A stretch of 64,000 nucleotides of DNA from Embleya sp040629175 (lineage in GTDB: Bacteria; Actinomycetota; Actinomycetes; Streptomycetales; Streptomycetaceae), in the NCBI RefSeq assembly GCF_040629175.1, contig NZ_JBEXUX010000010.1:124001-188000 (forward strand), read 5' to 3'. Positions within the stretch are counted from its first letter, which is position 1; each line of letters starts with the position of its first letter. Below the pieces are notes generated by a model. It was not told the DNA's origin. It saw nothing but the letters and a program-made list of their open reading frames with translations, and searched no databases. The translations under genes were made by a program, and so were the position numbers. Below are positions 51,209 to 59,602 of this stretch, piece after piece.

Positions 51209-51366
51209 TGAGACGCGCAGTTCCTGACTCCCGGTCACGTCGCAGTCGTCCGAGGACGTCGTACAACGGAGCCGGTCACAGTGGCGGGACCGTCCCGGGA
51301 TCACACCGGGTTCCTGCCACGCCCTCCCCGCGCCGGTAGGGCCGGCGCGGGGCCAGCATCGCTCAG
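51209..51366 (-). ncRNA. Cobalamin (B12) riboswitch of the cobN operon
   Basis: On the minus strand, in order: an 11-bp GC stem (51326-51352), the conserved GGAACCCGGTGTGATCCCGG, then GGTCCCGCCACTGTGACCGG containing the B12 box GCCACTG (51279-51285), and later GGGAGTCAGGAACTGCG near 51230-51216. TGAG (51365-51362) and CTCA (51212-51209) can close the outer P1 stem. This is the cobalamin riboswitch pattern, and it lies about 220 bases upstream of cobN in the right orientation. High B12 should lower cobN-cobL-cobM expression, probably by blocking translation. Confidence 0.92.
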
Positions 51367-51506
51367 TGGCCCGCCTTGACGCAACATGCCCCGATCGGCG
51401 TCGGCACCGGTGGTGACACATCTCACCGCCCCGGCCCGCCCCAACCGGGCCCGCTCGTCCGCCCCGAGCCGGGGATCGATCCGGCGCGGGAGCATGCCCC
51501 GCCCGG

Positions 51507-52634
51507 TCAGCCGCTCGCGCGGACCCGCCGCACGAACGCGTCGAACGCGTCGGCGACCTCGTCGGCGGTCCACTCCAGGGCCGGTTCGGCGACGGTGATC
51601 TCGGTGTACGAAAGCCCCGGCGGGCCCGGCTCGGTCCAGCGGCCGGCCAACCACACCCCGTGCTCGGCGGCGTACTCGACGCCGACCCGGTCCAGCAGCG
51701 CGGCCGGATAGGGCAGCCACATCTGGAATTGGTGGGTGTGCGGGACGGCCGGGAACACGATCGCCCCGGGCACCCGGGCCAGGCCGGCCGCCACCGTCGC
51801 GGCGTGCGCGACCCAGGCGTCCAGCCGGGGCAGGGTCTCCTCCAGTGCCGCGAGCGCGTCCAGCGCCATCGGCCAGGCCTGGAACGGCCGCCCGCCGTAG
51901 CGGTGCCGCCACGCGTGCGCCTCCTCGATCAGTTCGGCGCCACCCGCGAGCGCCGCTCCGGCACTCGCCCCCAGGCCCTTGTAGTAGGAGACGTAGACGG
52001 AGTCGAACAGGTCGACGATCTCGCTCAGGGAGCGCCCCAGATGCGCCGCGCTCTCCCACAATCGCGCGCCGTCCAGATGCAGCGCGGCGTCGCGGTCGCG
52101 CCCGGCCTGCACGACGGCGATCAGGTCGTCCCACGCGGGCAGGACGAACCCGTGGTCGCGCAGCGGGAGTTCGTAGAAGAGCGTGCCGAACCTCTCACCG
52201 CAGGTGCGGACGTCCTCGGCGGTGATCTGGCCGGGCCCGTGGGTGAGTACCAGCGGCCGGAGCCCGGACAACACCGAGACCGCGTCCCGCTCGTAGGTCA
52301 GCGGATGGGCCCTGGGGTGGATGCCGACCACGTCGGACCCGGTGGCTCCGGCGTGGCAGCGCAACGCGACCTGCTGGGCCATCGTGCCGGTCGGGAACAG
52401 CAGCGCCGCCTCGGTGCCGAGCAGTTCGGCCGTGCGGGCCTCCAGGCGGGCGACCGCGCCGCCGTCGGCGTAGACGTCGGGCCACGCGTCCGTGTCGAGC
52501 GTGCGCTCCGCGTACGCGGTCAGTCGGGCCAGCCGTTCGGCGACCGTGGTGGGTCGTACCCCGGACAGGATCCGGCCGCAGGCGCGGATCGCGCGCATCC
52601 GGCCGGTGTGCTCGTCGCCGTCGATGTAAGCCAT
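51507..52634 (-). CDS. Threonine aldolase-type PLP lyase (beta-eliminating lyase family)
   Basis: 375 residues of the fold-type I PLP family. The PLP lysine is in YVSYYKGLGASAGAALAGG; the cofactor-stacking and Asp motifs are GTMAQQVALRCH and LHLDGARLWESAAHLG. The pattern matches low-specificity threonine aldolase, which splits threonine to glycine and acetaldehyde. ATG 52634 gives a normal length; the frame is open further upstream. No operon partner. The riboswitch and the cobN promoter lie directly downstream. Confidence 0.88.
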   Translation of the reverse strand: MAYIDGDEHTGRMRAIRACGRILSGVRPTTVAERLARLTAYAERTLDTDAWPDVYADGGAVARLEARTAELLGTEAALLFPTGTMAQQVALRCHAGATGSDVVGIHPRAHPLTYERDAVSVLSGLRPLVLTHGPGQITAEDVRTCGERFGTLFYELPLRDHGFVLPAWDDLIAVVQAGRDRDAALHLDGARLWESAAHLGRSLSEIVDLFDSVYVSYYKGLGASAGAALAGGAELIEEAHAWRHRYGGRPFQAWPMALDALAALEETLPRLDAWVAHAATVAAGLARVPGAIVFPAVPHTHQFQMWLPYPAALLDRVGVEYAAEHGVWLAGRWTEPGPPGLSYTEITVAEPALEWTADEVADAFDAFVRRVRASG

Positions 52635-52706
52635 ACAGGCATCATCCAACGAGGCGCCCGGCACGGCGTCCGCCCCGCGCCCCTGCTCGGCCGGCACGTC
52701 GAGCGC

Positions 52707-53855
52707 TCAGTCGGCCTCGATGCCCAGTTCGACCAGGATCGCCGCGGTATGTTCGCCGACCGCCGGGATCGGGCCCATCGCCGCCTCGCGGCCGGCCACC
52801 GTCACCGGCGGCAGCAGCGCGCGCAGCGGACCGACGGGCGAGTCGATCAGCCGCGACCGGTCCCGGGCGGCGTGTTGCGGGTGCTCGGCGAACTCGGCGA
52901 CGGTGCGCATTCGGGCGTTGGCGATGCCGACCTCGTCCAGGCTCGCCTCGATCTCGGCGGCGGTGCGGTCCGCGAAGGCCGCCTCGATCAGCTCGGTGAG
53001 CCGCTCGTTGCCGGCCACCCGCAACGAATTGTTGCGAAACCTCGGGTCCTCGACCAGGTCCGGCCGACCCAGCACCCGCTCGCACAGCGCGGCCCACTCG
53101 CGGTCGTTCTGCACGCCGACGAACACCTGACCGCCGTCGCCGACGCGATACGGCCCGTACGGCGCGATCGCCGCGTGCCGGGCCCCGGTGCGCGGCGGCG
53201 GCGTCCCGCCATAGGTCGCGAAGTAGTACGGGAAGCCCATCCACTCGCCGAGCGCGTCCAGCATGGACACCTCGAACGAACTGCCCTCGCCGGTGACCCG
53301 GCGCTCGTACAGGGCGGTCAGCATGCCGGTGAAGGCATACATCGCGGCGGCGATGTCGGCGATCGGGATGCCGGCCTTGGCCGGCGTGTCCGGCGTGCCG
53401 GTGATCGACAACAACCCGGCCTCGCACTGCACGAGCAGGTCGTACGCCTTCTTGTCGCGATAGGGACCGGACGTCCCGTAGCCCGATATGCCACAGACGA
53501 TCAGCCGGGGGAATCGGGCCCGCAGCTCCGCCGCGCCCAGCCCCAGGCGATCCGCCGCGCCGGGCGCCAGGTTCTGTACGAACACGTCCGCGCGGGCCAG
53601 CAACCGGTCCAGGATCTCCGCCGCCCGCTCGTCCTTGAGGTCGAGCGCGAGGCTTTCCTTGCCCCGGTTGACCCAGACGAAATGGCTCGACAGTCCCTCG
53701 ACGGTCTCGTCGTAGGTACGGGCGAAATCACCCGCGCCGGGCCGCTCGATCTTGATCACGCGCGCACCGAGATCGGCCAGTTGCCGGGTCGCGTACGGCG
53801 CCGCGATGGCCTGTTCCAGGGAGACGACGGTGACGCCCGCGAGAGGTAGCAGCAC
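52707..53855 (-). CDS. CaiB/BaiF-type CoA transferase (family III)
   Basis: 382 residues. The N-terminus LAGVTVVSLEQAIAAPYATR, the nucleotide-like loop LADLGARVIKIERPGAGD, the region FVWVNRGKESLALDLK and the catalytic Asp in KKAYDLLVQCEAGL match family III CoA transferases. They swap CoA between acids such as formate, oxalate or bile acids; substrate unknown here. GTG 53855 has AGGA 7 bases before it. It is divergent from an ArsR-like gene, and an 18-bp palindrome lies between them. Confidence 0.92.
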   Translation of the reverse strand: MLLPLAGVTVVSLEQAIAAPYATRQLADLGARVIKIERPGAGDFARTYDETVEGLSSHFVWVNRGKESLALDLKDERAAEILDRLLARADVFVQNLAPGAADRLGLGAAELRARFPRLIVCGISGYGTSGPYRDKKAYDLLVQCEAGLLSITGTPDTPAKAGIPIADIAAAMYAFTGMLTALYERRVTGEGSSFEVSMLDALGEWMGFPYYFATYGGTPPPRTGARHAAIAPYGPYRVGDGGQVFVGVQNDREWAALCERVLGRPDLVEDPRFRNNSLRVAGNERLTELIEAAFADRTAAEIEASLDEVGIANARMRTVAEFAEHPQHAARDRSRLIDSPVGPLRALLPPVTVAGREAAMGPIPAVGEHTAAILVELGIEAD

Positions 53856-53907
53856 GCGTCCATCCTGACAGAGCGCCGAAACCGCGACGCGGCCCGGCGC
53901 GGCGCAC

Positions 53908-53925
53908 CCTTCGGCGCGCGCCGAA
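53908..53925. promoter_or_regulatory. Perfect 18-bp palindrome between CaiB and ArsR-like genes
   Basis: CTTCGGCGCGCGCCGAAG is its own reverse complement. It lies in the 94-base gap between divergent starts (53855 and 53950). Probable operator of the ArsR-like regulator. Confidence 0.6.
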
Positions 53926-53949
53926 GCGTCGTCGGCCGATGATGGCGGC

Positions 53950-54681
53950 ATGGACTCGATCGCACGCGCCACCGACCCGGACTCCGTCCCGCGGCTCGCG
54001 GCCCTCGCCGCGCTCCTCGCCGACGAGACCCGCGCGGCGGTGTGCCTGGCCCTGCTGGATCGGCGTGCCTGGACCGGTGGCGAATTGGCCCGGCACTGCG
54101 GTGTCGCGCCGTCCACGATCAGCGAGCACCTGACCAGGCTGGTCGAGGGGGGCCTGCTGGTCCGGGAGCGACAGGGTCGACACGGCTACGTGCGGCTGGC
54201 CGACGCCGGGGTGGCCCGGATGGTCGAGGACCTGGCCGCGTACGCGACGCCCACGACCGCGCGGCCGGCGAACTCGCTGCGCGCGCACTCGGCCGGGGCG
54301 GCGCTGGCCCGGGGTCGCACCTGCTACGACCACCTGGCCGGCCGGCTCGGCGTGGCGATCACCGACGCGCTGACCGACCGCGACCTGCTCCGGCAGGACA
54401 CCGGCTTCGCGCTCACCGACGACGGCCTCGCCTGGTTCACCGACCTGGGTGCCGACCTGGCCACGCCGAGCAAACGCCCGTTGGCCCGCCCCTGCCTGGA
54501 CTGGACCGAACGCCGCCACCACCTCGCGGGCACGGCCGGCGCCGAACTGTGCCGGGTCCTGCGAGTCCGCGGCTGGACCGAGCGGGTCGGCACGGGCCGC
54601 GCGGTCCGGGCCACCGAGGTGGGGCGCGCCGAGCTGGGGCGGCTGCTGGGGATTCGGGAGGCCGAATTCGAGGTGGTGTGA
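53950..54681 (+). CDS. ArsR-type winged-helix regulator
   Basis: 243 residues. The N-terminal HTH (LAALLADETRAAVCLALLD, then GELARHCGVAPSTISEHLTRL) is clearly ArsR-like, with the wing RQGRHGYVRLAD. No cysteine metal site is present in the usual helix, so it may sense an organic ligand or acyl-CoA. The C-terminal extension of about 140 residues (CYDHLAGRLGVAITDALTD) is common in the actinobacterial subgroup. Divergent arrangement and the palindrome suggest that it controls the CaiB gene. Confidence 0.88.
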   Translation: MDSIARATDPDSVPRLAALAALLADETRAAVCLALLDRRAWTGGELARHCGVAPSTISEHLTRLVEGGLLVRERQGRHGYVRLADAGVARMVEDLAAYATPTTARPANSLRAHSAGAALARGRTCYDHLAGRLGVAITDALTDRDLLRQDTGFALTDDGLAWFTDLGADLATPSKRPLARPCLDWTERRHHLAGTAGAELCRVLRVRGWTERVGTGRAVRATEVGRAELGRLLGIREAEFEVV

Positions 54682-54683
54682 CC

Positions 54684-54711
54684 GCCTCCCGGACGGGGGT
54701 GTCCGGGCGGC
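54684..54711. terminator. Bidirectional hairpin between convergent genes
   Basis: Arms GCCTCCCGGAC / GTCCGGGCGGC pair with one mismatch around a 6-base loop, between stops at 54681 and 54716. Confidence 0.6.
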
Positions 54712-54715
54712 TCGG

Positions 54716-55894
54716 TCAGTCCGACGAACGCCGCAGCCGGTCGACCAGGCGGCGGGCCCAGGAGCGCCCGGGTCGAGGCGGGTTCGCCGCCCGGCCGGGA
54801 GACGACCCCGCGTCGCCCTCCGCCCCGGGCGCCCAGGCCGGCCGCGGCCACTGCCCGGCCCCCGACTCCACGTCCGCGCCCGGTGCGTCGCGGCCGAGGA
54901 TCACCCGCATGGGCAGCTTCGGGAAGCCGGCCACCTCGGCGGCGTCGAAGTCGGCCACCCCCAGACCGGTACCGGTACGCGTGGCACCGGGCGTGGTCGT
55001 GCGCAGCTCCCATTCGCTCCCCCGCCCCAGGATCCGGACCGGCACACCACGCGCCCGAAGTTCGGCGCCGAGCCGAAAGCGCAGACACGGCCGATCCGGC
55101 CCGAGCAGATGGCGGGGAGCCCCGTAGTCCCCGGACGCCTCGCACGCCACGGTGAACGTGGCCCCGGACACCCAGACCACCTCCAACACCGCGGCCTCGC
55201 CCGCGTCCGGGATCGGCACGATCGCCGTGAGGTCGCCCACGCCGTGCAGCACGAACGTGCCCTCGGGCAGATCGGGCCGGATCGACGGTGTCGGCTCGAC
55301 GTCGATCGACCACGGTCCGCGCGCGGTGACGACCATCATCTGTGGCCCGACCACGCCGAACTCCCAGGACTGCCAAGGCTGTTCTGGATGCGGATCGATC
55401 TCCTGCCAGGTCCCCGCCGCAGCGTCCGCCCCCGCCGATGGTGGCAACAGACGCACGTCGACCGGCCCGCCCGATCGCGTACCGATCAGCCTGCCCACCC
55501 CCAGCGGCCCGGTATACCGGAGCACCTCGCTGCCGACACCCTCGATCGAGCGCTCGAACTCCCGGACCGCGTCCGGGTCCCTGAGCCGGAGCGACCACGC
55601 GCCGGCGCACCGGACCCGCACCGCCCGCAGCACGCGTCCTTGCCCGTCCACGGTCAAGATGCTCGCGTCGGAGCCCTCGGCCGGCCCGTCGTAGGCACAC
55701 CACCCGACCGGTCCACCCGGCCGCTCGATCCGCCACAGACGCAGTTGTTCACCCGGCGCGCTCTCGATCCGGACCAGGGCGATCCGACCCCGCACCGGAA
55801 CGTCGAGCACCACGTCCGCGTCGCCGAAGCCCCGGTGGGTGAACGGGGTGTCGTCCTCTCCGTGCCCTCGGGCCCGGTCGGGCGGGGCGCTCAT
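54716..55894 (-). CDS. Unrecognised beta-repeat protein, second of a pair
   Basis: 392 residues, no signal or membrane segment. It begins with DDTPFTHRGFGDADVVLDV, almost the same as the start of the upstream gene product. It contains the repeated motif W-x-L, about 20 residues, then GVGSEVLRYTGP. Strands alternate with turns, suggesting several beta-sandwich modules. The C-terminal 60 residues are Pro/Gly/Ala/Arg-rich and probably disordered, ending RRLVDRLRRSSD. ATG 55894 overlaps the upstream stop (ATGA). Function unknown; same operon as its paralogue. Confidence 0.75.
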   Translation of the reverse strand: MSAPPDRARGHGEDDTPFTHRGFGDADVVLDVPVRGRIALVRIESAPGEQLRLWRIERPGGPVGWCAYDGPAEGSDASILTVDGQGRVLRAVRVRCAGAWSLRLRDPDAVREFERSIEGVGSEVLRYTGPLGVGRLIGTRSGGPVDVRLLPPSAGADAAAGTWQEIDPHPEQPWQSWEFGVVGPQMMVVTARGPWSIDVEPTPSIRPDLPEGTFVLHGVGDLTAIVPIPDAGEAAVLEVVWVSGATFTVACEASGDYGAPRHLLGPDRPCLRFRLGAELRARGVPVRILGRGSEWELRTTTPGATRTGTGLGVADFDAAEVAGFPKLPMRVILGRDAPGADVESGAGQWPRPAWAPGAEGDAGSSPGRAANPPRPGRSWARRLVDRLRRSSD

Positions 55895-57396
55895 CGTGGG
55901 TGTGCCTCGATCCGCCAGGACTGCCCCTCTGCCGCGGTGACGGTCAGGAAGCCGGCCGCCACCTCGAAGCGCACCGGCTTGCCGGCCTTGCGGAGTGAGC
56001 TACGGGCGGCCACCGCGTCGCGGCCGGCCCGATTCGGTTCGAGTGCCGGAATTCCCACGATCACCCGGGCCGCCCGGACCGCTCCCGCCCGCACGTCGAG
56101 CGTGGCATCGGGTCCGGTGTACCGAACGAGTTCCGGGCCACGTCCGGTGAGCGAACGGTCGAAGTCACGAATGTGCTCGACCGGAAGTGCCGAGATCACC
56201 CAGGAGCCCTGCTCCGACACACTGATCGTGTCCGGTTCGAGGCCGACACCGATGACCGATGTCATGTCCCCCGCAGCGCCGCTCAGTCGGGTACAGCTCC
56301 ACTCCCCCAGCGGATTTCGGGCCCATCGGCGGATCGTCGGTCGACCCGTCGGCTCGTGCAGTACCAGGCGTGCCGGCGGCCCGTCATAGCGCAGCACGTC
56401 GCTCCCCAGGCCCGTGTGGCGCGAACCCAACCGCTGCGCACCGGCCGGCGGGACGACCCGCAGCTCCCACTCGGCGTCCCGCGCCTCCAGTTCGATCTCG
56501 ACGGGAGCACCGCGCCTCGGCTTGGGGACCAGCAGATAGCGCGTCGGGTACCCCGGTCCCACCTCGTAGGTGTGGAACACGTTTTCCCGAAGCGGCCATT
56601 CCGGCACGTTCACGCACAGGTTCGCGAACGCGAGTACCTCCAGGACGGCCGGCTCATCGGGGTCGGGCAGGGTGACCCCGACCGTGCGCGAGCCCATCCC
56701 GCGATGAGCCGGCGGCCCGGCAGGCGGACCGCTCTCCTCCGGGCCGGCCTCCTCCGTCGACAACTGCCAGTCGTCCCGGGTCAGTACGACCACGAGTCGT
56801 GGGCCGTCGAGGGTGATGGCGTACCGACCGGCACCCAGGAACGCGACTTCGGCCGAGTCGTCCGCCTGTTCGGCCGACGAGTCGGCCGGGTCCATCGCGA
56901 ATGCCGCCACCCCGGATTCGGGCAACACCCGAATGCGCGCGTTGCCCCCGGCCCCGTGCACGTCGGCGACCAGCGTGGCCACGCACCCGGGGCCGTCGTA
57001 GCGCACGACCTCGCAGCCGTGGCCCGCGAGCGTGTCGACGAGTTCGCGCGCCGCACCGGGTTCCTTCAGTTGCAGCGTCCAGGATCCGTCGCTGACCACC
57101 TTGAGCATGCGCAGGGCGCCCGGACCGGTGTCGTGCACCAACAGGCTGCCCTCTTCGCCCTGTTCGGGCGCCGAGTACAGGAAATCCCCGAACGGCGAAC
57201 CGGGTTCGGGCACGGACCACAGATCCAGGCTGGTTCCGGCCGGCTTGACCACCTGGAGCAACGCCGGACTCCCGGGCACCGGGAAGGCCACTCCGACCTC
57301 GGAATTCCCGCTGCCGTGGCACGTGTACGGCGTGTCGTCGTGATCGAAGTCCTGCACCACACCCTCGCCGTGGTCCGGTCGAACAGAATCGTTCAT
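55891..57396 (-). CDS. Unrecognised beta-repeat protein, first of a pair
   Basis: 501 residues, no signal or membrane segment. It begins near DDTPYTCHGSGNSEVGVAF and carries at least three copies of a motif: SWTLQLKEP with GCEVVRYDGP, EWELRVVPP with GSDVLRYDGP, and SWVISALPV with GPELVRYTGP. Each copy sits in a module of roughly 110-150 residues. Modules of this sort may bind ligands or proteins in the cytoplasm, but I recognise no family. ATG 57396 (MNDSVRPDHG) is preferred to an upstream in-frame start at 57423. Confidence 0.75.
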   Translation of the reverse strand: MNDSVRPDHGEGVVQDFDHDDTPYTCHGSGNSEVGVAFPVPGSPALLQVVKPAGTSLDLWSVPEPGSPFGDFLYSAPEQGEEGSLLVHDTGPGALRMLKVVSDGSWTLQLKEPGAARELVDTLAGHGCEVVRYDGPGCVATLVADVHGAGGNARIRVLPESGVAAFAMDPADSSAEQADDSAEVAFLGAGRYAITLDGPRLVVVLTRDDWQLSTEEAGPEESGPPAGPPAHRGMGSRTVGVTLPDPDEPAVLEVLAFANLCVNVPEWPLRENVFHTYEVGPGYPTRYLLVPKPRRGAPVEIELEARDAEWELRVVPPAGAQRLGSRHTGLGSDVLRYDGPPARLVLHEPTGRPTIRRWARNPLGEWSCTRLSGAAGDMTSVIGVGLEPDTISVSEQGSWVISALPVEHIRDFDRSLTGRGPELVRYTGPDATLDVRAGAVRAARVIVGIPALEPNRAGRDAVAARSSLRKAGKPVRFEVAAGFLTVTAAEGQSWRIEAHPR

Positions 57397-57438
57397 GTCG
57401 CGACTGTTCCACACCCGGCGCAACGCCGAATGGCCGGT

Positions 57439-58434
57439 TCACAAACTCCGGGTCGGCGACCTGCGTCGGGCCCGACCTGCGGTATCGACCCGAATCCGGC
57501 TGAACGCGGCACGGTAGCCGCTCGGGGTCAGCCCGGTCCGGCGCACCAGGTGCTTGCGCAGCGAGTCGGTGGTGCCGATGCCGCTGTGCTGCGCGACCAG
57601 TTCCATCGACAGGTCGGTGGTCTCCAGCAACTCTCGTGCACGGTCCACCCGTTGGTGAAGCAGCCACTGCAACGGGCTGAGGCTCGTCTCGGCGTGGAAG
57701 CGGCGGGTCAGGGTACGCACGCTGGTGCTCGCGTGCGCGGCCAGGTCGGCCAGGGTGAGGGGTTCGTCGAGGCGGGCCAGCGCCCAGGCCCGGGTGCCGG
57801 CGAGCGATACGCCGCTTTCCGGGGGCAGCGGGGATTCGATGAACTGGGCCTGGCCGCCCGGGCGTACCGGTGCCGCGACGACCAGGCGGGCGACGATGTT
57901 GGCGGTGGCCGCGCCGTAGTCGGTCCGGATCAGGTGCAGGCACAGGTCGATCCCGGCGGACAGGCCGGCCGAGGTCAGGATCGGCCCGTCCTCGACGTAC
58001 AGCACGTCCGGCCGCAGGTCCACGGCCGGGAAGCGGCGGCGGAACTCCTCGGTCATCGTCCAGTACGTGGTGGCCGCGCGCCCGTCCAACAGGCCCGCCT
58101 GCGCCAGCACGAACGCGCCGGTGCAGATCGACGCCACCCGCTTGCCCGCCGCCGCGGCGGTACGCAGCGCGGCCAGGACGCGCGGGTCCGCGTCCGCACG
58201 GGCACCGGTGCCGGTGACGATCACCGTGTCGGCGTCGTGCATCGCGTCCAGGCCGTGCGGCACCACGATGTCCAGGCTGCCGGTGCCGACCACGGCGCCC
58301 GGCTCGGCGGTACACACCCGGACCCGGTAGCCGGCCACGCCGTCGACCACATCGACCGCACCGAGCACCAGTTCCGGGATGGACAGGTCGAAGGTGGTCA
58401 CCGGTGGCACGGCCACGACGGCTATTCGATGCAT
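57439..58434 (-). CDS. GlxA-type regulator (DJ-1/PfpI plus AraC DNA-binding domain)
   Basis: 331 residues. The N-terminal DJ-1/PfpI-like domain has the nucleophile-elbow Cys in RVASICTGAFVLAQAGLLDG. The C-terminal AraC domain contains LADLAAHASTSVRTLTRRFH and HSGIGTTDSLRKHL. The domain order is that of GlxA regulators; the ligand is unknown. ATG 58434 is favoured, as GGAGG lies 8 bases upstream. It is divergent from the epimerase-like gene by 119 bases. Confidence 0.92.
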   Translation of the reverse strand: MHRIAVVAVPPVTTFDLSIPELVLGAVDVVDGVAGYRVRVCTAEPGAVVGTGSLDIVVPHGLDAMHDADTVIVTGTGARADADPRVLAALRTAAAAGKRVASICTGAFVLAQAGLLDGRAATTYWTMTEEFRRRFPAVDLRPDVLYVEDGPILTSAGLSAGIDLCLHLIRTDYGAATANIVARLVVAAPVRPGGQAQFIESPLPPESGVSLAGTRAWALARLDEPLTLADLAAHASTSVRTLTRRFHAETSLSPLQWLLHQRVDRARELLETTDLSMELVAQHSGIGTTDSLRKHLVRRTGLTPSGYRAAFSRIRVDTAGRARRRSPTRSL

Positions 58435-58445
58435 GGCCCGAACCT

Positions 58446-58465
58446 CCGGATGTTTGGCATTCCGG
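58446..58465. promoter_or_regulatory. Short dyad overlapping the GlxA-type gene leader
   Basis: CCGGA and TCCGG are inverted around 10 bases, next to the ribosome site of the regulator gene. Possible autoregulatory site. Confidence 0.3.
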
Positions 58466-58553
58466 CCACTACCGTACGACCCGGCGCGGACGGAGGCTGG
58501 ACACGTCCCCTTCGGACACCCTTCCTTCCCCTCCTCTTTGTCCTGGAGCACGC

Positions 58554-59492
58554 ATGTCCTCGTCCTCTTCCCCCCACCACGTCGTGGTCGGCGCCGGCGC
58601 CACCGGCACCGCCACCGCGCTGCTGCTCGCCGGCTCCGGCGAGCGGGTCCGGGTGTTCACCCGCCGCGGAACCGGCCCGGACCATCCGCTGATCGAACGC
58701 CACGCCGTCGACGCGACCGATGCCGCCCGCCTGGTCGAACTCACGCAAGGAGCCGAGACGTTGTTCAACTGCGCGATGCCGGCCTACCACCGCTGGCCCA
58801 CCGACTGGCCGCCGCTGGCCGGCGCGCTGCTGACGGCGGCGGAGCGCACGGGGGCGCGCTATGTGATGCTCGGCAACGTATACGGCTACGGCCGGGTGGA
58901 CGGGCCGATGACCGAGGACCTGCCGATGGCGCCGAGCACCGTCAAGGGCCGGGTGCGCGCCGCGATGTGGACCGACGCGCTCGCCGCGCACGACGCGGGC
59001 CGGGTACGGGTCACCGAGGTACGCGCGAGCGACTTCGTCGGGGCGGGCGCGAACTCGCTGTACAACTTCCTGGTCGTCCCGCACGTGCTCGCCGGCACCC
59101 CCGCCGCGCTCCCCGGCGACCTGGACGCGGCGCAGAGTTGGACGTACACCGGCGACGTGGCCCGCACCCTGGTCGCGGCGGCACGCTCCACCCGATCGTG
59201 GGGCCGAGCCTGGCACGTACCGTCCTCGACCCGATCCATCCGGGCGACGACCGCCCGCCTCGCCGCGCTGACCGGCTCGCCCGAGCCGCGCCTGACCCGG
59301 ATGACCGCCGAGGAGGTACGCACGATCGGCCGCCGGGACCCGATCATGGCGGAGGTCGAGGAGATGCTCTACCTCACCGAGGGCGACTCCACACTCGACG
59401 CGACGTTGACGACGAGGATCCTGGGCGTAACGGCGACGCCCCTGGACACCGCGTTGTCGGAGTTCGCCGCGGCACGGCCCGCGCACGCCTGA
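58554..59492 (+). CDS. NAD(P)-dependent epimerase/dehydratase-like (SDR) protein
   Basis: 312 residues with an extended Rossmann fold. The cofactor site is HVVVGAGATGTATALLLAGS (G-x-G-x-x-G type), followed by ARYVMLGNVYGYGRVDGP where the usual YxxxK is changed. ATYPICAL active-site residues suggest an NmrA-like or reductase-like role rather than sugar epimerisation. CTGGAG lies 5 bases before ATG 58554. Its neighbour is a divergent GlxA-type regulator, probably its controller. A perfect hairpin follows. Confidence 0.85.
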   Translation: MSSSSSPHHVVVGAGATGTATALLLAGSGERVRVFTRRGTGPDHPLIERHAVDATDAARLVELTQGAETLFNCAMPAYHRWPTDWPPLAGALLTAAERTGARYVMLGNVYGYGRVDGPMTEDLPMAPSTVKGRVRAAMWTDALAAHDAGRVRVTEVRASDFVGAGANSLYNFLVVPHVLAGTPAALPGDLDAAQSWTYTGDVARTLVAAARSTRSWGRAWHVPSSTRSIRATTARLAALTGSPEPRLTRMTAEEVRTIGRRDPIMAEVEEMLYLTEGDSTLDATLTTRILGVTATPLDTALSEFAAARPAHA

Positions 59493-59499
59493 GCGGGCG

Positions 59500-59531
59500 C
59501 GCCGGGCGTCACGTGCGGGTGACGCCCGGCG
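59500..59531 (+). terminator. Hairpin after the epimerase-like gene
   Basis: Perfect 13-bp arms CGCCGGGCGTCAC / GTGACGCCCGGCG with a 6-base loop, 8 bases after the stop. Confidence 0.7.
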
Positions 59532-59602
59532 GTCGATGCCGACCGACCCCCGCCGTGCCGTGTTTAATCGGGGGTGATCCGGCGCGACGGAAGGACCCCA
59601 CG

